NCBI GenBank assembly: GCA_018378255.1
Contig: JAGZXV010000016.1
Span: 1 to 48,486, forward strand
Direction of reading: 5' to 3'
Length of the DNA: 48,486 bases
DNA from: Clostridiaceae bacterium
GTDB lineage: Bacteria; Bacillota; Clostridia; Lachnospirales; Lachnospiraceae
Each line of letters begins with the position of its first letter. Position 1 is the first letter of the stretch. Both the position numbers and the translations under genes were made by a program. The notes under the pieces were generated by a model. The model was not told the origin of the DNA. It searched no databases and was given only the letters and a program-made list of their open reading frames with translations. Below are positions 1 to 7,233 of the stretch, piece by piece.

Positions 1-592
1 CCCTGTCTCCTTTCTCTGTGCCGGCGCCCTGCCTGTATTTCACCAGATACGCGTGCAGCACCGAAATCGAAAGAAGCAGATAGAACAGATGAAATCCCAC
101 AATCACCGCAGCGCACAGCATGTAATCCAAAGGACTTCCGAATATGGAATAAAATACATTTCCCACCCAAAAAGCCAGCCCGGCCAGCGGCAGGTATGCT
201 GTGAACAGCACTGCAGCAATCAGGCAGCATCTCAATAACAGGTCAATTCTTCCCCTGGAACTCTTATCCAGAATGCGCTTCACGGAGCGGGAGCCTCTGT
301 TAAATATCCCTCCCACTTTTTGACCTGCCCTGGCCATGCTTTTCCCTATTTGTCTGCCGTCTATATGTATGGTTTTTTTATCATAATCCGGGTTCACATT
401 ATAAGCGTCCAGGATCTCCGCCGCCAATTCCTCCAAATTTCCAAAATCATGAATCGCATCTTCCTCGCTGAGTCCGCTCTCCATCTTAAACTCTATATGC
501 TGCGCGTATTCGCTTAAAATATCTTCCCGCTCTTTTTGATTCAGTACGTGAAGCTTCTTTTCCAAATATTCCAAAAATTCTGTCTTAGTCAT
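1..592 (-). CDS. HAAS/DUF1700-type membrane protein, 3' end beyond the window
   Basis: About 197 codons are visible before the window edge; the C-terminus is missing. The first ~75 residues (MTKTEFLEYLEKKL..., with a later SGLSEEDAIHDFGN stretch) are a charged helical region typical of the HAAS domain found in DUF1700 proteins. Hydrophobic segments follow around residues 120-145 and 155-185, so it is a predicted inner-membrane protein. The start ATG overlaps the stop of the upstream PadR gene by 8 nt, so the two are translationally coupled. A PadR regulator followed by a HAAS protein is a recurrent Firmicute pair; the HAAS protein is thought to be the partner or target of the regulator. Its biochemical function is unknown. 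Confidence 0.85.
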   Translation of the reverse strand, partial: MTKTEFLEYLEKKLHVLNQKEREDILSEYAQHIEFKMESGLSEEDAIHDFGNLEELAAEILDAYNVNPDYDKKTIHIDGRQIGKSMARAGQKVGGIFNRGSRSVKRILDKSSRGRIDLLLRCCLIAAVLFTAYLPLAGLAFWVGNVFYSIFGSPLDYMLCAAVIVGFHLFYLLLSISVLHAYLVKYRQGAGTEKGDR

Positions 593-908
593 CCCTGTCA
601 CTCTCCTTTATAAACTGATTCACTTTACCGTAAAAATCAACCCATTCTGCTTTCAGCCGTTCTTTATAGAGCAATCCGGCCGCTGTCAGATGATAATATT
701 TTCTGGGCGGACCTTCCGTAGATTCTTTCAAATAGGTCTCAAAATAGTGCTCATTGGTCAGCCGTTTCAGCAGGGGATAAATAGTCCCCTCATTCACATC
801 GATCACCTTGGAAACTTCGCTGACCAGCTCATATCCATACATGTCCTTCTTTGTCACCGACAAAAGTACGACCAGCTCCAGGACACCCTTTTTAAATTGT
901 GCATTCAT
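585..908 (-). CDS. PadR family transcriptional regulator
   Basis: 107 aa, the usual size of short (subfamily 2) PadR repressors. Residues ~1-85 form the winged helix; recognisable are ELVVLLSVTKKDMYGYELV and NEGTIYPLLKRL, the PadR recognition-helix signature, followed by the wing PPRKYYHLTAAG. PadR proteins are dimeric repressors of their own operon and of membrane stress or efflux genes. It is the first gene of a two-gene unit with the HAAS/DUF1700 gene, overlapping by 8 nt. A consensus promoter immediately upstream is overlaid by three evenly spaced repeats, so autoregulation is likely. The inducer is unknown. Confidence 0.93.
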   Translation of the reverse strand: MNAQFKKGVLELVVLLSVTKKDMYGYELVSEVSKVIDVNEGTIYPLLKRLTNEHYFETYLKESTEGPPRKYYHLTAAGLLYKERLKAEWVDFYGKVNQFIKESDRDD

Positions 909-952
909 CTTTTCTCCATTCTGAAGCGTTATTCAACCAGTTTGTATTCCTT

Positions 953-994
953 AGTATTATATTATAGCTAGTACTATGTAATGTCAAGTACTAT
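953..994 (-). promoter_or_regulatory. padR promoter with 17-bp-spaced operator-like repeats
   Basis: On the minus strand a perfect -35 TTGACA (982-987) lies 17 bp from TAATAT (959-964); an overlapping TATAAT (961-966) would give 15 bp. Three 8-bp repeats read on the plus strand, AGTATTAT (953), AGTACTAT (970) and AGTACTAT (987), start exactly 17 bp apart and cover both promoter elements. AGTACT is self-complementary, as expected for a dimer site. Autorepression by PadR is inferred from this geometry. Confidence 0.7.
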
Positions 995-1009
995 ATTTTT
1001 ATTAATAGC

Positions 1010-1052
1010 AGAAGAAAAGAAAGGCCCACAAGCATTTTTTGCTTTAGGGCCT
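1010..1052 (-). terminator. Rho-independent terminator overlapping the DUF1062 stop codon
   Basis: AGGCCC (1022-1027) pairs with GGGCCT (1047-1052), with an inner AAGC/GCTT pairing. On the minus strand it is followed by a U-rich tail (TTTCTTTTCTTC). The 3' arm includes the TAA of the upstream DUF1062 gene. Confidence 0.7.
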
Positions 1053-1703
1053 CTCCGATCCGCTGTAAATGGGGGCGGAAAAAGTTTTGATGCAGATTTT
1101 CATTCCATTTTTTACCTTTTGACAGTGCATTGATTTCTTATGGTTACCGGCTCCTTTTATCTCGCCGCCCTCATTTGGAACCACATCCGCCTGGAAAATG
1201 ACGCCTGCGTCACACCACTGCTTTATTGTACTCCGCGGCATTCCGAGCTGTTCTGCCAGCAGCCGGTCCAGTCTCAGTTTCATGGGAAACTGCATTTTGA
1301 TTTCTATTTCACGCAGCTTTATACCTTCTTTTTTTTCAAAAATGGAGATCACCTCCACCCGGTATCCGCCATCCGCTAAAACCGTTTTTGCCCTGTTCTT
1401 TGCAAATATGCCCTGATCTCTTCCATACCGTTTAATAAGGCGGATATCATTTTCCATAAATCCAACATATTCTTCCCGGTCTAACGTATCCGCCGCCTTT
1501 CTTTCATAAACCGCCATGTTCCACGTGGTACCGCACTTCTCACACAAAAAAATCATCCATACATCGATGGTTTTCCCGTTGGCGTTGACGCGAAACTTCC
1601 CGCTGTTGTTAAATTCTCTTTTCACCCCGCATTTTGAACAGTTTCTTTTCACTCCCGGCAATGATTCCGGAACAATCTTCCATAATTCCTTATCTGTACA
1701 CAT
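1044..1703 (-). CDS. DUF1062 domain protein with zinc-ribbon-like cysteine pairs
   Basis: 219 aa from the ATG at 1703, chosen because GGAGG lies 8 nt upstream; the longer reading frame to 1808 adds 35 residues with no ribosome site. It has two CxxC pairs (CSKCG near residue 21, CEKCG near 54), suggesting a zinc ribbon, then the DUF1062 core (EEYVGFMENDIRLIKRYG). The C-terminal third reads LRLDRLLAEQLGMPRSTIKQW, resembling an S4-type RNA-binding helix pair. The family is widespread in Clostridia and Bacilli without an assigned function. The S4-like tail and zinc ribbon suggest nucleic-acid contact, which is inference. It appears monocistronic, with its own terminator. Confidence 0.85.
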   Translation of the reverse strand: MCTDKELWKIVPESLPGVKRNCSKCGVKREFNNSGKFRVNANGKTIDVWMIFLCEKCGTTWNMAVYERKAADTLDREEYVGFMENDIRLIKRYGRDQGIFAKNRAKTVLADGGYRVEVISIFEKKEGIKLREIEIKMQFPMKLRLDRLLAEQLGMPRSTIKQWCDAGVIFQADVVPNEGGEIKGAGNHKKSMHCQKVKNGMKICIKTFSAPIYSGSERP

Positions 1704-1850
1704 AAAAACTTCCTCCACAGCCACTCTAACATGACTGTAGAACGCAGCCCACCTCGTTTTTCGTGCTGTAAAAAGGTTAGGAAATGGGCCAAGGGCGAAG
1801 CTTATCATATCAAATATCTTTTTACAAGAAAGAATACCGCTCGCGGGATT

Positions 1851-1925
1851 CTCCGCCTACGGCGGGTCGCTTCAGCGACATAATTCCCTACCGCCGTAGT
1901 GCGTTCCTGCCCGGAGGGCTTTTTT
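1851..1925. repeat. Intergenic nested-hairpin cluster
   Basis: CTACGGCGG (1857-1865) is the exact complement of CCGCCGTAG (1891-1899) and encloses a second hairpin GTCGC-TTCA-GCGAC (1866-1879). A GCCC/GGGC hairpin (1909-1919) with six T follows on the plus strand. It looks like a REP-like structured intergenic sequence. No gene is visible in this gap. Confidence 0.5.
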
Positions 1926-1927
1926 AT

Positions 1928-1985
1928 TTCATAGGACGAATTTTCCTATGAAATAAAAATAAAAGAATCCCAGTCACGGGATTCT
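1928..1985 (-). terminator. Terminator pair downstream of the CD3324-type gene
   Basis: AGAATCCC (1964-1971) pairs with GGGATTCT (1978-1985); on the minus strand it is followed by TTTATTTTTATTT. A further AT-rich hairpin, ATTTCATAGGA/TCCTATGAAAT, spans 1927-1953. A third small hairpin, ACGGTA/TACCGT, lies between it and the gene (about 2007-2026). Confidence 0.75.
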
Positions 1986-2037
1986 TCGTCTGCTGCGGGC
2001 TCTTAAAACGGTATCATTCCGTACCGTCTGAAGGTTT

Positions 2038-2319
2038 TCAGCTTCTATTCTTTTGTTTCTCTGCCAACAGGATTCTTTGAATGCTTTTATCCGACAGAAA
2101 ATACAGTTCCGCCAGTTTGCTTACAGGAATCCCTTCCTGGTATTTTTTATAAATCTCATCGTTCCTGGATTTCAGTTCCCCTTTTATGGAAGTCCCTTCG
2201 CCCCAGGTTTTCTTATTTTCATGTTTTCTGGGAATATAGACATAGCCTCCGTCCATGTATTCCTGAATCAGTTCCACCAGTTCCTCCGGCAAAACCTCCG
2301 TTGCTTTCTGATAGCGCAT
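2038..2319 (-). CDS. CD3324 family / Mor-activator-like small protein
   Basis: 93 aa from the ATG at 2319, which has GGGAGG 6 nt upstream; an upstream in-frame start adds 13 residues without such a site. The sequence starts MRYQKATEVLPEELVELIQE. It contains the YVYIPRK segment and a C-terminal helix-turn-helix (GIPVSKLAELYFLSDKSIQRIL), the pattern of clostridial CD3324-type proteins related to the C-terminal half of Mor/C phage activators. DNA binding is expected; targets are unknown. It is a single gene with its own terminator. Phage ancestry is a family-level inference; nothing else phage-like is nearby. Confidence 0.82.
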   Translation of the reverse strand: MRYQKATEVLPEELVELIQEYMDGGYVYIPRKHENKKTWGEGTSIKGELKSRNDEIYKKYQEGIPVSKLAELYFLSDKSIQRILLAEKQKNRS

Positions 2320-2590
2320 CGCTGCCTCCCAAACGTATTCTACTGTCCGGAATAGCAAAGGCTATACAATTACTTTTCTATTCATTTCACTGCATAAGCC
2401 TGTTGCTATGCAGTAATAATAAGTTTACCCATATAGGACTGCCCTCCTTATTGCGCTGCTCATAATATGCTATAGTATAACCGATGAATAATCTGGTGAA
2501 AACCTTAAATTTATACCAGAAATGATCTTGAGCATGCTATACCAGTTGTCCAATTCCGCTGATGCCAATTCCATGCCGCTTGTTTGTCAG

Positions 2591-3094
2591 CTAATCAGCA
2601 GCATGGCCGTCTGAAAAATCCATCTTTATCACCCTGCCAATTTTCCCCCGCTCTTCCACCTCTATGACAGCCATGGTAACCGGGTGCCTGAATCGCCTTG
2701 GTCCGCAGCTTCCCGGGTTCAGCCAGATCCGCTCTCCGTCAGCAACCTCTTCGTATTTATGGGAATGTCCGTAAATAATGAGATCATAAGTTTCTAACTT
2801 TTCTGTTATCCGTTTTCTATCATGAATCATAAATATCCGCAGGCCAAACAGTTCCAGGCTCAGGTTTTCCGGCAGATTGACGGCCCATTCCCTATCGTTG
2901 TTGCCCCTTACGGCATAGACTTTTGCAATAGTTTTCAGTTCATCCAGAACCTCCTGCCGGTTGATATCCCCTCCATGCAGGATTACGCTGCATGTGGATA
3001 ATACGTCCTTGACTTCATCCCTGAGAAGGCCATGGGTATCGGAAATAACACCGATTCTATGAATGCAATGCGGCATAATATTGTTCCCCGTCAT
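2591..3094 (-). CDS. YfcE-type metallophosphoesterase
   Basis: 167 aa. The calcineurin-like motifs are present in order: DTHG (residues ~19-22), GGD (~41-43), GNND (~69-72), a metal-binding His in MIHD, and GHSH near residue 108, then NPGSCGPRR. These are the two-metal ligands of the YfcE/MJ0936 phosphodiesterase subfamily. Members hydrolyse model phosphodiesters; the natural substrate is unknown. The start at 3094 is retained, but the ATG encoding Met7 has a comparable GGGG upstream, so the N-terminus is uncertain by six residues. Confidence 0.9.
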   Translation of the reverse strand: MTGNNIMPHCIHRIGVISDTHGLLRDEVKDVLSTCSVILHGGDINRQEVLDELKTIAKVYAVRGNNDREWAVNLPENLSLELFGLRIFMIHDRKRITEKLETYDLIIYGHSHKYEEVADGERIWLNPGSCGPRRFRHPVTMAVIEVEERGKIGRVIKMDFSDGHAAD

Positions 3095-3199
3095 TTGTGA
3101 TACAGCTCTCCGTAACAGCCCCGATGGTAAGAACCATCATTGGCTACTACAATTATATGCTATATCCGCCTATTTTTAAATACAAAACTCTGCTCATTC

Positions 3200-3313
3200 T
3201 TAATTCTGTTCCATTATTTTATGACTTATAATCCAATCTAATATTACGTCGTAGCCAATACTGCCGTCTGCCACACCTAAGCCTAACGCAATCAACTCTC
3301 GCTGTGTGTTCAT
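3200..3313 (-). CDS. 37-aa ORF coupled to the Phd antitoxin
   Basis: The ATG overlaps the antitoxin stop in an ATGA (3310-3313), the arrangement expected for a toxin gene. The 37-residue product begins MNTQRELIALGLGVADG and ends HKIMEQN. It has no Fic/Doc HxFx(D/E)GN motif and no RelE-like basic fold, so it is not a recognised toxin. It could be a very small partner protein, the start of a decayed gene, or a chance frame. The translational coupling is what supports it. Confidence 0.45.
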   Translation of the reverse strand: MNTQRELIALGLGVADGSIGYDVILDWIISHKIMEQN

Positions 3314-3561
3314 TTAGCCAACTCCAGAAATGCTTCCATATTTTCTTCAATCAACGTATCTGCTGTCATCTCTAACTTTTTTTCTCTTGCCTCTCTAATT
3401 CCTTTTATCGCTTCGTATTCCTCAAAATCTACCACAATATATCTGGGCTTATTATTTTTGAGAATAACAGCAAGACCATTTTCGTCTACAATATGCGTTA
3501 CTTTAGAAAAATTCTGCTTTGCTTCTGTCATTGCTACCAATGCCTCTGTGTTTACCCTCAT
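3310..3561 (-). CDS. Phd/YefM family antitoxin-like protein
   Basis: 83 aa from the ATG at 3561, placed 8 nt after GAGG; a GTG at 3570 and an ATG at 3567 are too close to that site. The N-terminal ~55 residues (VAMTEAKQNFSKV, GLAVILKNNKPRYIVVDFEEYEAI) are the Phd/YefM DNA-binding fold. The C-terminal tail is helical and acidic, as in toxin-binding antitoxins. Such antitoxins neutralise Doc, YoeB or RelE toxins and repress their operon. No recognisable toxin lies on either side; only the coupled 37-codon ORF follows. It may be an orphan antitoxin or a stand-alone regulator. Confidence 0.88.
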   Translation of the reverse strand: MRVNTEALVAMTEAKQNFSKVTHIVDENGLAVILKNNKPRYIVVDFEEYEAIKGIREAREKKLEMTADTLIEENMEAFLELAK

Positions 3562-3638
3562 ATTCATCACCTCAACTTTAGTACATGCTAAAACTAGGAT
3601 AAATACAACCTATTCTTTAACAATCATCCATCTCTCCG

Positions 3639-4118
3639 CTACTTGTGGTACGGCTCCCCATAACTAATCCGAAAACTCCTATAAATCTGCTCCAGCAAAA
3701 TCACCCTCATCAACTGATGGGGAAATGTCATCTTTGAGAAGCTGAGCAGGTAGTCAGCCCTGCCCAGCACGTTCTTAGATAACCCCAGCGATCCTCCGAT
3801 CACAAATACAATCTGGCTCACCCCGGACACGCCGAGGCCGTCGATCTTTTCCGCCAATTTCTCCGAACTGAGCATCTGGCCTTCGATAGCCAGGGCGATT
3901 ACATAGGAGCCGTCCTTTATCTGGGCCAGAATCCGCTCCCCTTCCTTATCCTTGATCTGTGTTTCCACCGTCTCACTGGCATTATCCGGCGTTTTTTCAT
4001 CTGCAACCTGGATGATTTCCAGTTTGCAGTACCTGCTTAGACGTTTGCTGTATTCCTCAATCGCGTCTGTAAAAAATCTTTCCTTAATCTTTCCTACTGT
4101 TACAAGCGTTATTCTCAT
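3639..4118 (-). CDS. rlmH: 23S rRNA (pseudouridine1915-N3)-methyltransferase RlmH
   Basis: 159 aa, the usual length. The SPOUT-class signature is clear: MRITLVTVGKIKERF at the start, VFVIGGSLGLSKNVLGRADY (from about residue 104) forming the SAM-binding knot, and LSFSKMTFPHQLMRVILLEQ near the end. RlmH methylates pseudouridine 1915 in helix 69 of 23S rRNA on assembled 70S ribosomes. It sits in the cytosol as a homodimer. A structured leader element ends 14 nt before its start codon, so its translation may be regulated. The ribosome site is a modest AGGA. Confidence 0.97.
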   Translation of the reverse strand: MRITLVTVGKIKERFFTDAIEEYSKRLSRYCKLEIIQVADEKTPDNASETVETQIKDKEGERILAQIKDGSYVIALAIEGQMLSSEKLAEKIDGLGVSGVSQIVFVIGGSLGLSKNVLGRADYLLSFSKMTFPHQLMRVILLEQIYRSFRISYGEPYHK

Positions 4119-4132
4119 CTTAATCCTACATT

Positions 4133-4252
4133 CCGGAGCTCATTTTTTGTGGGTACGCGCTGAGAATTTCAAATTCTCAGCTGCAGTTCAAATTTGTGGC
4201 TCCGGCACAAATTTGAGTGTAAAAAATAATCCATGGGGATTATTTTTTACAC
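4133..4252 (-). promoter_or_regulatory. Three-hairpin leader element, copy 1 (upstream of rlmH)
   Basis: Read on the minus strand as RNA: H1 (4217-4252) has a perfect 16-bp stem with a 4-nt loop. H2 (4188-4216) has an 11-bp stem with loop CCGGAGC. H3 (~4158-4180) has a ~10-bp stem, GCTGAGAATT/AATTCTCAGC. A linker then ends in GCTCCGG (4133-4139), the exact complement of the H2 loop, so a pseudoknot next to the ribosome site is possible. 14 nt separate it from the rlmH ATG. A diverged copy with compensatory changes lies at 9613-9730 in the same position relative to another gene. Confidence 0.75.
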
Positions 4253-4261
4253 TATGTCCGC

Positions 4262-6169
4262 TTATTTGATCACCGTAACCGCTTCATTCAGAACCTGGTA
4301 ATTGGAGATAGGATCTCCGGTACAGTTCACGGTTTCCAGCTTTTTCAAAAGTTCCAGAGGTTTTAAGTCCGTTATATAGTTATCGCTGATATCAAGTGTC
4401 TTTAATTCCGGTAAAGAGGCCGCAAAATTAATCTGGGTCAGCTTGTTTCCGGTCAGGCTGATGTGTTCCAGGCCCGTATATGCAGCTATGAAATCCGTAT
4501 GTTCGTCTAACGTTACCTTGTCGTAATCCACGTAAGTAATTCCGCCTCCGCCGCTGATCTGTACATTCTTATAAAGCTTGATCCCGTTCATTTCCAAATG
4601 TTTTAATGCTGGATTAGCGGCCAGCTTATCAAAATTGATTTCACACTCGATACCATTTAAAATAAGGGTTTCCAAGGTAGGGATGCCAAACAGTCCCGAC
4701 ACATCTTCATAGGTGGAGACTCCGGTCAGATCCAGTTTCACAATGGCAGGAAGCTGTGCCGCAAATTTCCAGCCCGCCGTATCCCCGTAGACGCGGGAAC
4801 ACTTCAGTTCCTTCAGATTCACAAGGCTTTTAAATGCACCGGGATCGTCAATGCCGCAGCCCTCCATGGACAGGGTTTCCAGCGCTCCGAAGTTTCTGAT
4901 AAATGATGTCTGTTCAAATCCTCCCAGAGTTAAATCCTTCAAATTCACAAGGCCGCTCAGGTCCGGAACTTCACATCCATACGGCACATCCAGGGAAAGT
5001 TCCTCCAGATTGGTCAATCCTCCGATGCTGCTGCAGTTCTTCAATTCATAACACCGCTCCACCACAAGGGAAGTCAGGCTGTCCCTGCCGCTCAGACCGT
5101 CCAGATTCAATACATTGGTGTGGGAAATCGTTAATTTTTTCAGATCAGCCATTCCCTCCACAAACCCGATGTCCCGGATTCCTTCTGACTGGGCGTATAA
5201 TTCCTCCAATTGGGACATGACGGAAAGGAATGAAAAATCTGTAATGTCGTCACAATTTTCCAGTTTCAGGGTTTTTAAGTTTTTCAGCTTCACCAATTCC
5301 GTCAAATCCGTTAAATGGCCTCCGTACAGGCTGAGCCCGTCCAAATTAACGAATGAATCGATCCCCTCCAGGCTTTCAATTCCTCCGTTCACTTCAAGAT
5401 CCTTCAATGCGCCCGGATCGTCCAGCATGGCGGCTATTTCCGCCAAATTCTTGCCGTAACATCCCAGACCCTCCAGTTCAAGCCCGGCAATATCTGATTT
5501 TGAAATATAATTGCGGATTTTCAGCACCTTTACCCCGGTAAATGCAGCCAGTTGTGCGGAATCCACCTTCTTGCTGTCCCCTGGAAATGTAATCCATGTC
5601 AGTTCTGTGCCTTCTTTTTCATAAGGATTGTCAAAACTGTATCCGATCCTGGTTTCATCCAACGTACTCTTTATATCCAGATACCGGATCTTCGTAAGTT
5701 CTTCTGCTGTAATCTGGTCGGCCGGCTTTCCAAATACTTCCTCAGCAAAGGCGGCTAAACCTCCGGTAAGTTCAGGCAGTTTTATGACTTCTGCCGCTTC
5801 TTCTGCACTGACGTCCTCTATATCCGCCGCTTCTTCCGTCTGGGATGCGGCCTTTTGCGCCCGGTTGATCTCCATCCTTCTCAATATGCCTTTTCCATTG
5901 ATCAAAATAATACCGATAATCATCACGAAAAAAAGCGCTGTGCCCCGTTTCCATCCATATGGTTCCCATCCTGTCTTCTTCACCTCAGGCTTAGGTTCCC
6001 TCGGTTGGTACCAGTTCTGCTCCGGCCCCCTCATGGTCACATCTTCATTCTCTTCCTGCTCTATGATATATCTGGATTTGCAGTACTCGCAGACTGCAAT
6101 ACTTGGATTCTCTTCGTCAATTTTCAACGGTCCATTACAGGAACTGCATCTTAACTCTGTTATCTTCAT
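4262..6169 (-). CDS. Zinc-ribbon, single-pass membrane, leucine-rich-repeat protein
   Basis: 635 aa. Residues 1-40 hold CSSC...CEYC, a zinc ribbon. A transmembrane segment follows at about 75-92 (GTALFFVMIIGIILING), then a Glu/Ala-rich linker. From about residue 205 to the end run ~15 irregular leucine-rich repeats of the SDS22/internalin type (LEELYAQSEGIRDI, LKTLDISDNYITDLKPLE). The ribbon should be cytoplasmic and the repeats extracytoplasmic, which is inferred topology. LRR domains of this kind bind proteins or glycans; no ligand can be named. There is no LPXTG motif. It is the fourth gene of the minus-strand series that starts with the GNAT gene at 9598, with short gaps. Confidence 0.85.
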   Translation of the reverse strand: MKITELRCSSCNGPLKIDEENPSIAVCEYCKSRYIIEQEENEDVTMRGPEQNWYQPREPKPEVKKTGWEPYGWKRGTALFFVMIIGIILINGKGILRRMEINRAQKAASQTEEAADIEDVSAEEAAEVIKLPELTGGLAAFAEEVFGKPADQITAEELTKIRYLDIKSTLDETRIGYSFDNPYEKEGTELTWITFPGDSKKVDSAQLAAFTGVKVLKIRNYISKSDIAGLELEGLGCYGKNLAEIAAMLDDPGALKDLEVNGGIESLEGIDSFVNLDGLSLYGGHLTDLTELVKLKNLKTLKLENCDDITDFSFLSVMSQLEELYAQSEGIRDIGFVEGMADLKKLTISHTNVLNLDGLSGRDSLTSLVVERCYELKNCSSIGGLTNLEELSLDVPYGCEVPDLSGLVNLKDLTLGGFEQTSFIRNFGALETLSMEGCGIDDPGAFKSLVNLKELKCSRVYGDTAGWKFAAQLPAIVKLDLTGVSTYEDVSGLFGIPTLETLILNGIECEINFDKLAANPALKHLEMNGIKLYKNVQISGGGGITYVDYDKVTLDEHTDFIAAYTGLEHISLTGNKLTQINFAASLPELKTLDISDNYITDLKPLELLKKLETVNCTGDPISNYQVLNEAVTVIK

Positions 6170-6216
6170 CGTATTTTCCTCACTCTGTCATACTCTCGCC
6201 TTTATTTCTTTAACTC

Positions 6217-7188
6217 TTATTTCCAATTCTTATTCTTTACCCGTTTCACAACCGTTCCATCGGGTTTTCTCCTAATCTGATAAATGAGCTGGATAAACTG
6301 CCCCGCTTCCGCCCAGGCCTCCCGGCTCTCAGGAAACAGCCCCATGCTCATCTGGAAAACGTGGAACATTCCCTCATAAACAGACACCCTGCGCTTGATT
6401 CCGGCCTTTTTAGCCAGCTCTGCACAGGCCAGCGTGTCGCTCAGCATCATCTCATATCCGCCTGTCTGGAACAGCATGGGAGGAAGCCCTTTAAAATCAC
6501 CGAAAACCGGTGAAAGGTAAGGATTTTTCGGATCCGCATTCCCGATATAGGAGGAGTTATACAGCATACTCTCCCTGGAATTGCCGAACAGGGGATCCAA
6601 TTCATAATTGGTATCATAGCTCTCCCCGCTGCAGGTCATATCCGCCCATGGCGACATCAGGATCAATCCTGCCGGAAGGGCAATGCCGTGATCCCGCAGA
6701 TAAAGGCAGAGGGCCAGGGCCAGCCCCCCTCCGGCGGAATCGCCTGCCACGATCACCTGTTTTGGATGGTATCCCTTTTCGTGAATAAGCCACTTATATG
6801 CATCATATGCATCTTCCAGCGCAGCCGGATAGGGGTATTCCGGCGCCACCCGGTAATCCACCGTAAGAACATCCCCTCCAAAGCTCAGTTTAGAATAGTG
6901 GACTGCAAACTTCCTGTAAATATTCTTCATAGGGCCGATATAACCGCCCCCATGGAGCTGCAGGATCACCCGTCCGGTATATACCTTTGACGGCCTTAAA
7001 TACTCCATTTTAAAATTCTTTGTCTCTATAATCTCATATTCATACCCGGAAGGACATATCCAGGCCGGTTCTACCGGATTCTTACGAAATTCTCCTGTCT
7101 GAATCGGTCTTTTGAGTGAAGTTTCCATCACATCGTGAATCAGTTCCCGCATCAGATTGCCGCGTACACTTACACGCTCGTTTCTCAT
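6217..7188 (-). CDS. Alpha/beta hydrolase, hormone-sensitive-lipase-type esterase
   Basis: 323 aa; AGGAG lies 5 nt before the ATG. The HSL family oxyanion-hole motif HGGGYIG (near residue 80), the nucleophile elbow GDSAGGG (about 148-154), the DPLFG acid-loop region and the late His in GMFHVFQM make a complete Ser-Asp-His triad. Members hydrolyse short-chain acyl esters. There is no signal peptide, so it is probably cytosolic. It lies 45 bp downstream of a putative acyltransferase/membrane protein and 47 bp upstream of the LRR gene. Pairing with an acyltransferase suggests acyl-group turnover on a shared substrate, which is inference. Confidence 0.92.
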   Translation of the reverse strand: MRNERVSVRGNLMRELIHDVMETSLKRPIQTGEFRKNPVEPAWICPSGYEYEIIETKNFKMEYLRPSKVYTGRVILQLHGGGYIGPMKNIYRKFAVHYSKLSFGGDVLTVDYRVAPEYPYPAALEDAYDAYKWLIHEKGYHPKQVIVAGDSAGGGLALALCLYLRDHGIALPAGLILMSPWADMTCSGESYDTNYELDPLFGNSRESMLYNSSYIGNADPKNPYLSPVFGDFKGLPPMLFQTGGYEMMLSDTLACAELAKKAGIKRRVSVYEGMFHVFQMSMGLFPESREAWAEAGQFIQLIYQIRRKPDGTVVKRVKNKNWK

Positions 7189-7233
7189 CTTCGCTCCTAT
7201 CTGCGCATCCTGCGCATTGAAATCTTGTCTCTC

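Noticed and set aside
1704..1808. 35-residue N-terminal extension of the DUF1062 protein
   Set aside because: No ribosome site at 1808, unlike the ATG at 1703 with GGAGG, and the extension does not resemble the family.
2359..2590. Possible short peptides in the gap before the CD3324-type gene
   Set aside because: Frames are under 10-15 codons without supported ribosome sites; I see no gene there.
4905..4935. TTCAAATCC resembling a tRNA T-loop
   Set aside because: Lies within the LRR coding sequence and no cloverleaf can be drawn; no tRNA was found in the window.
5628..6275. 215-codon plus-strand frame across the LRR gene start
   Set aside because: Serine-rich shadow frame; the minus-strand zinc-ribbon/TM/LRR protein explains the sequence.
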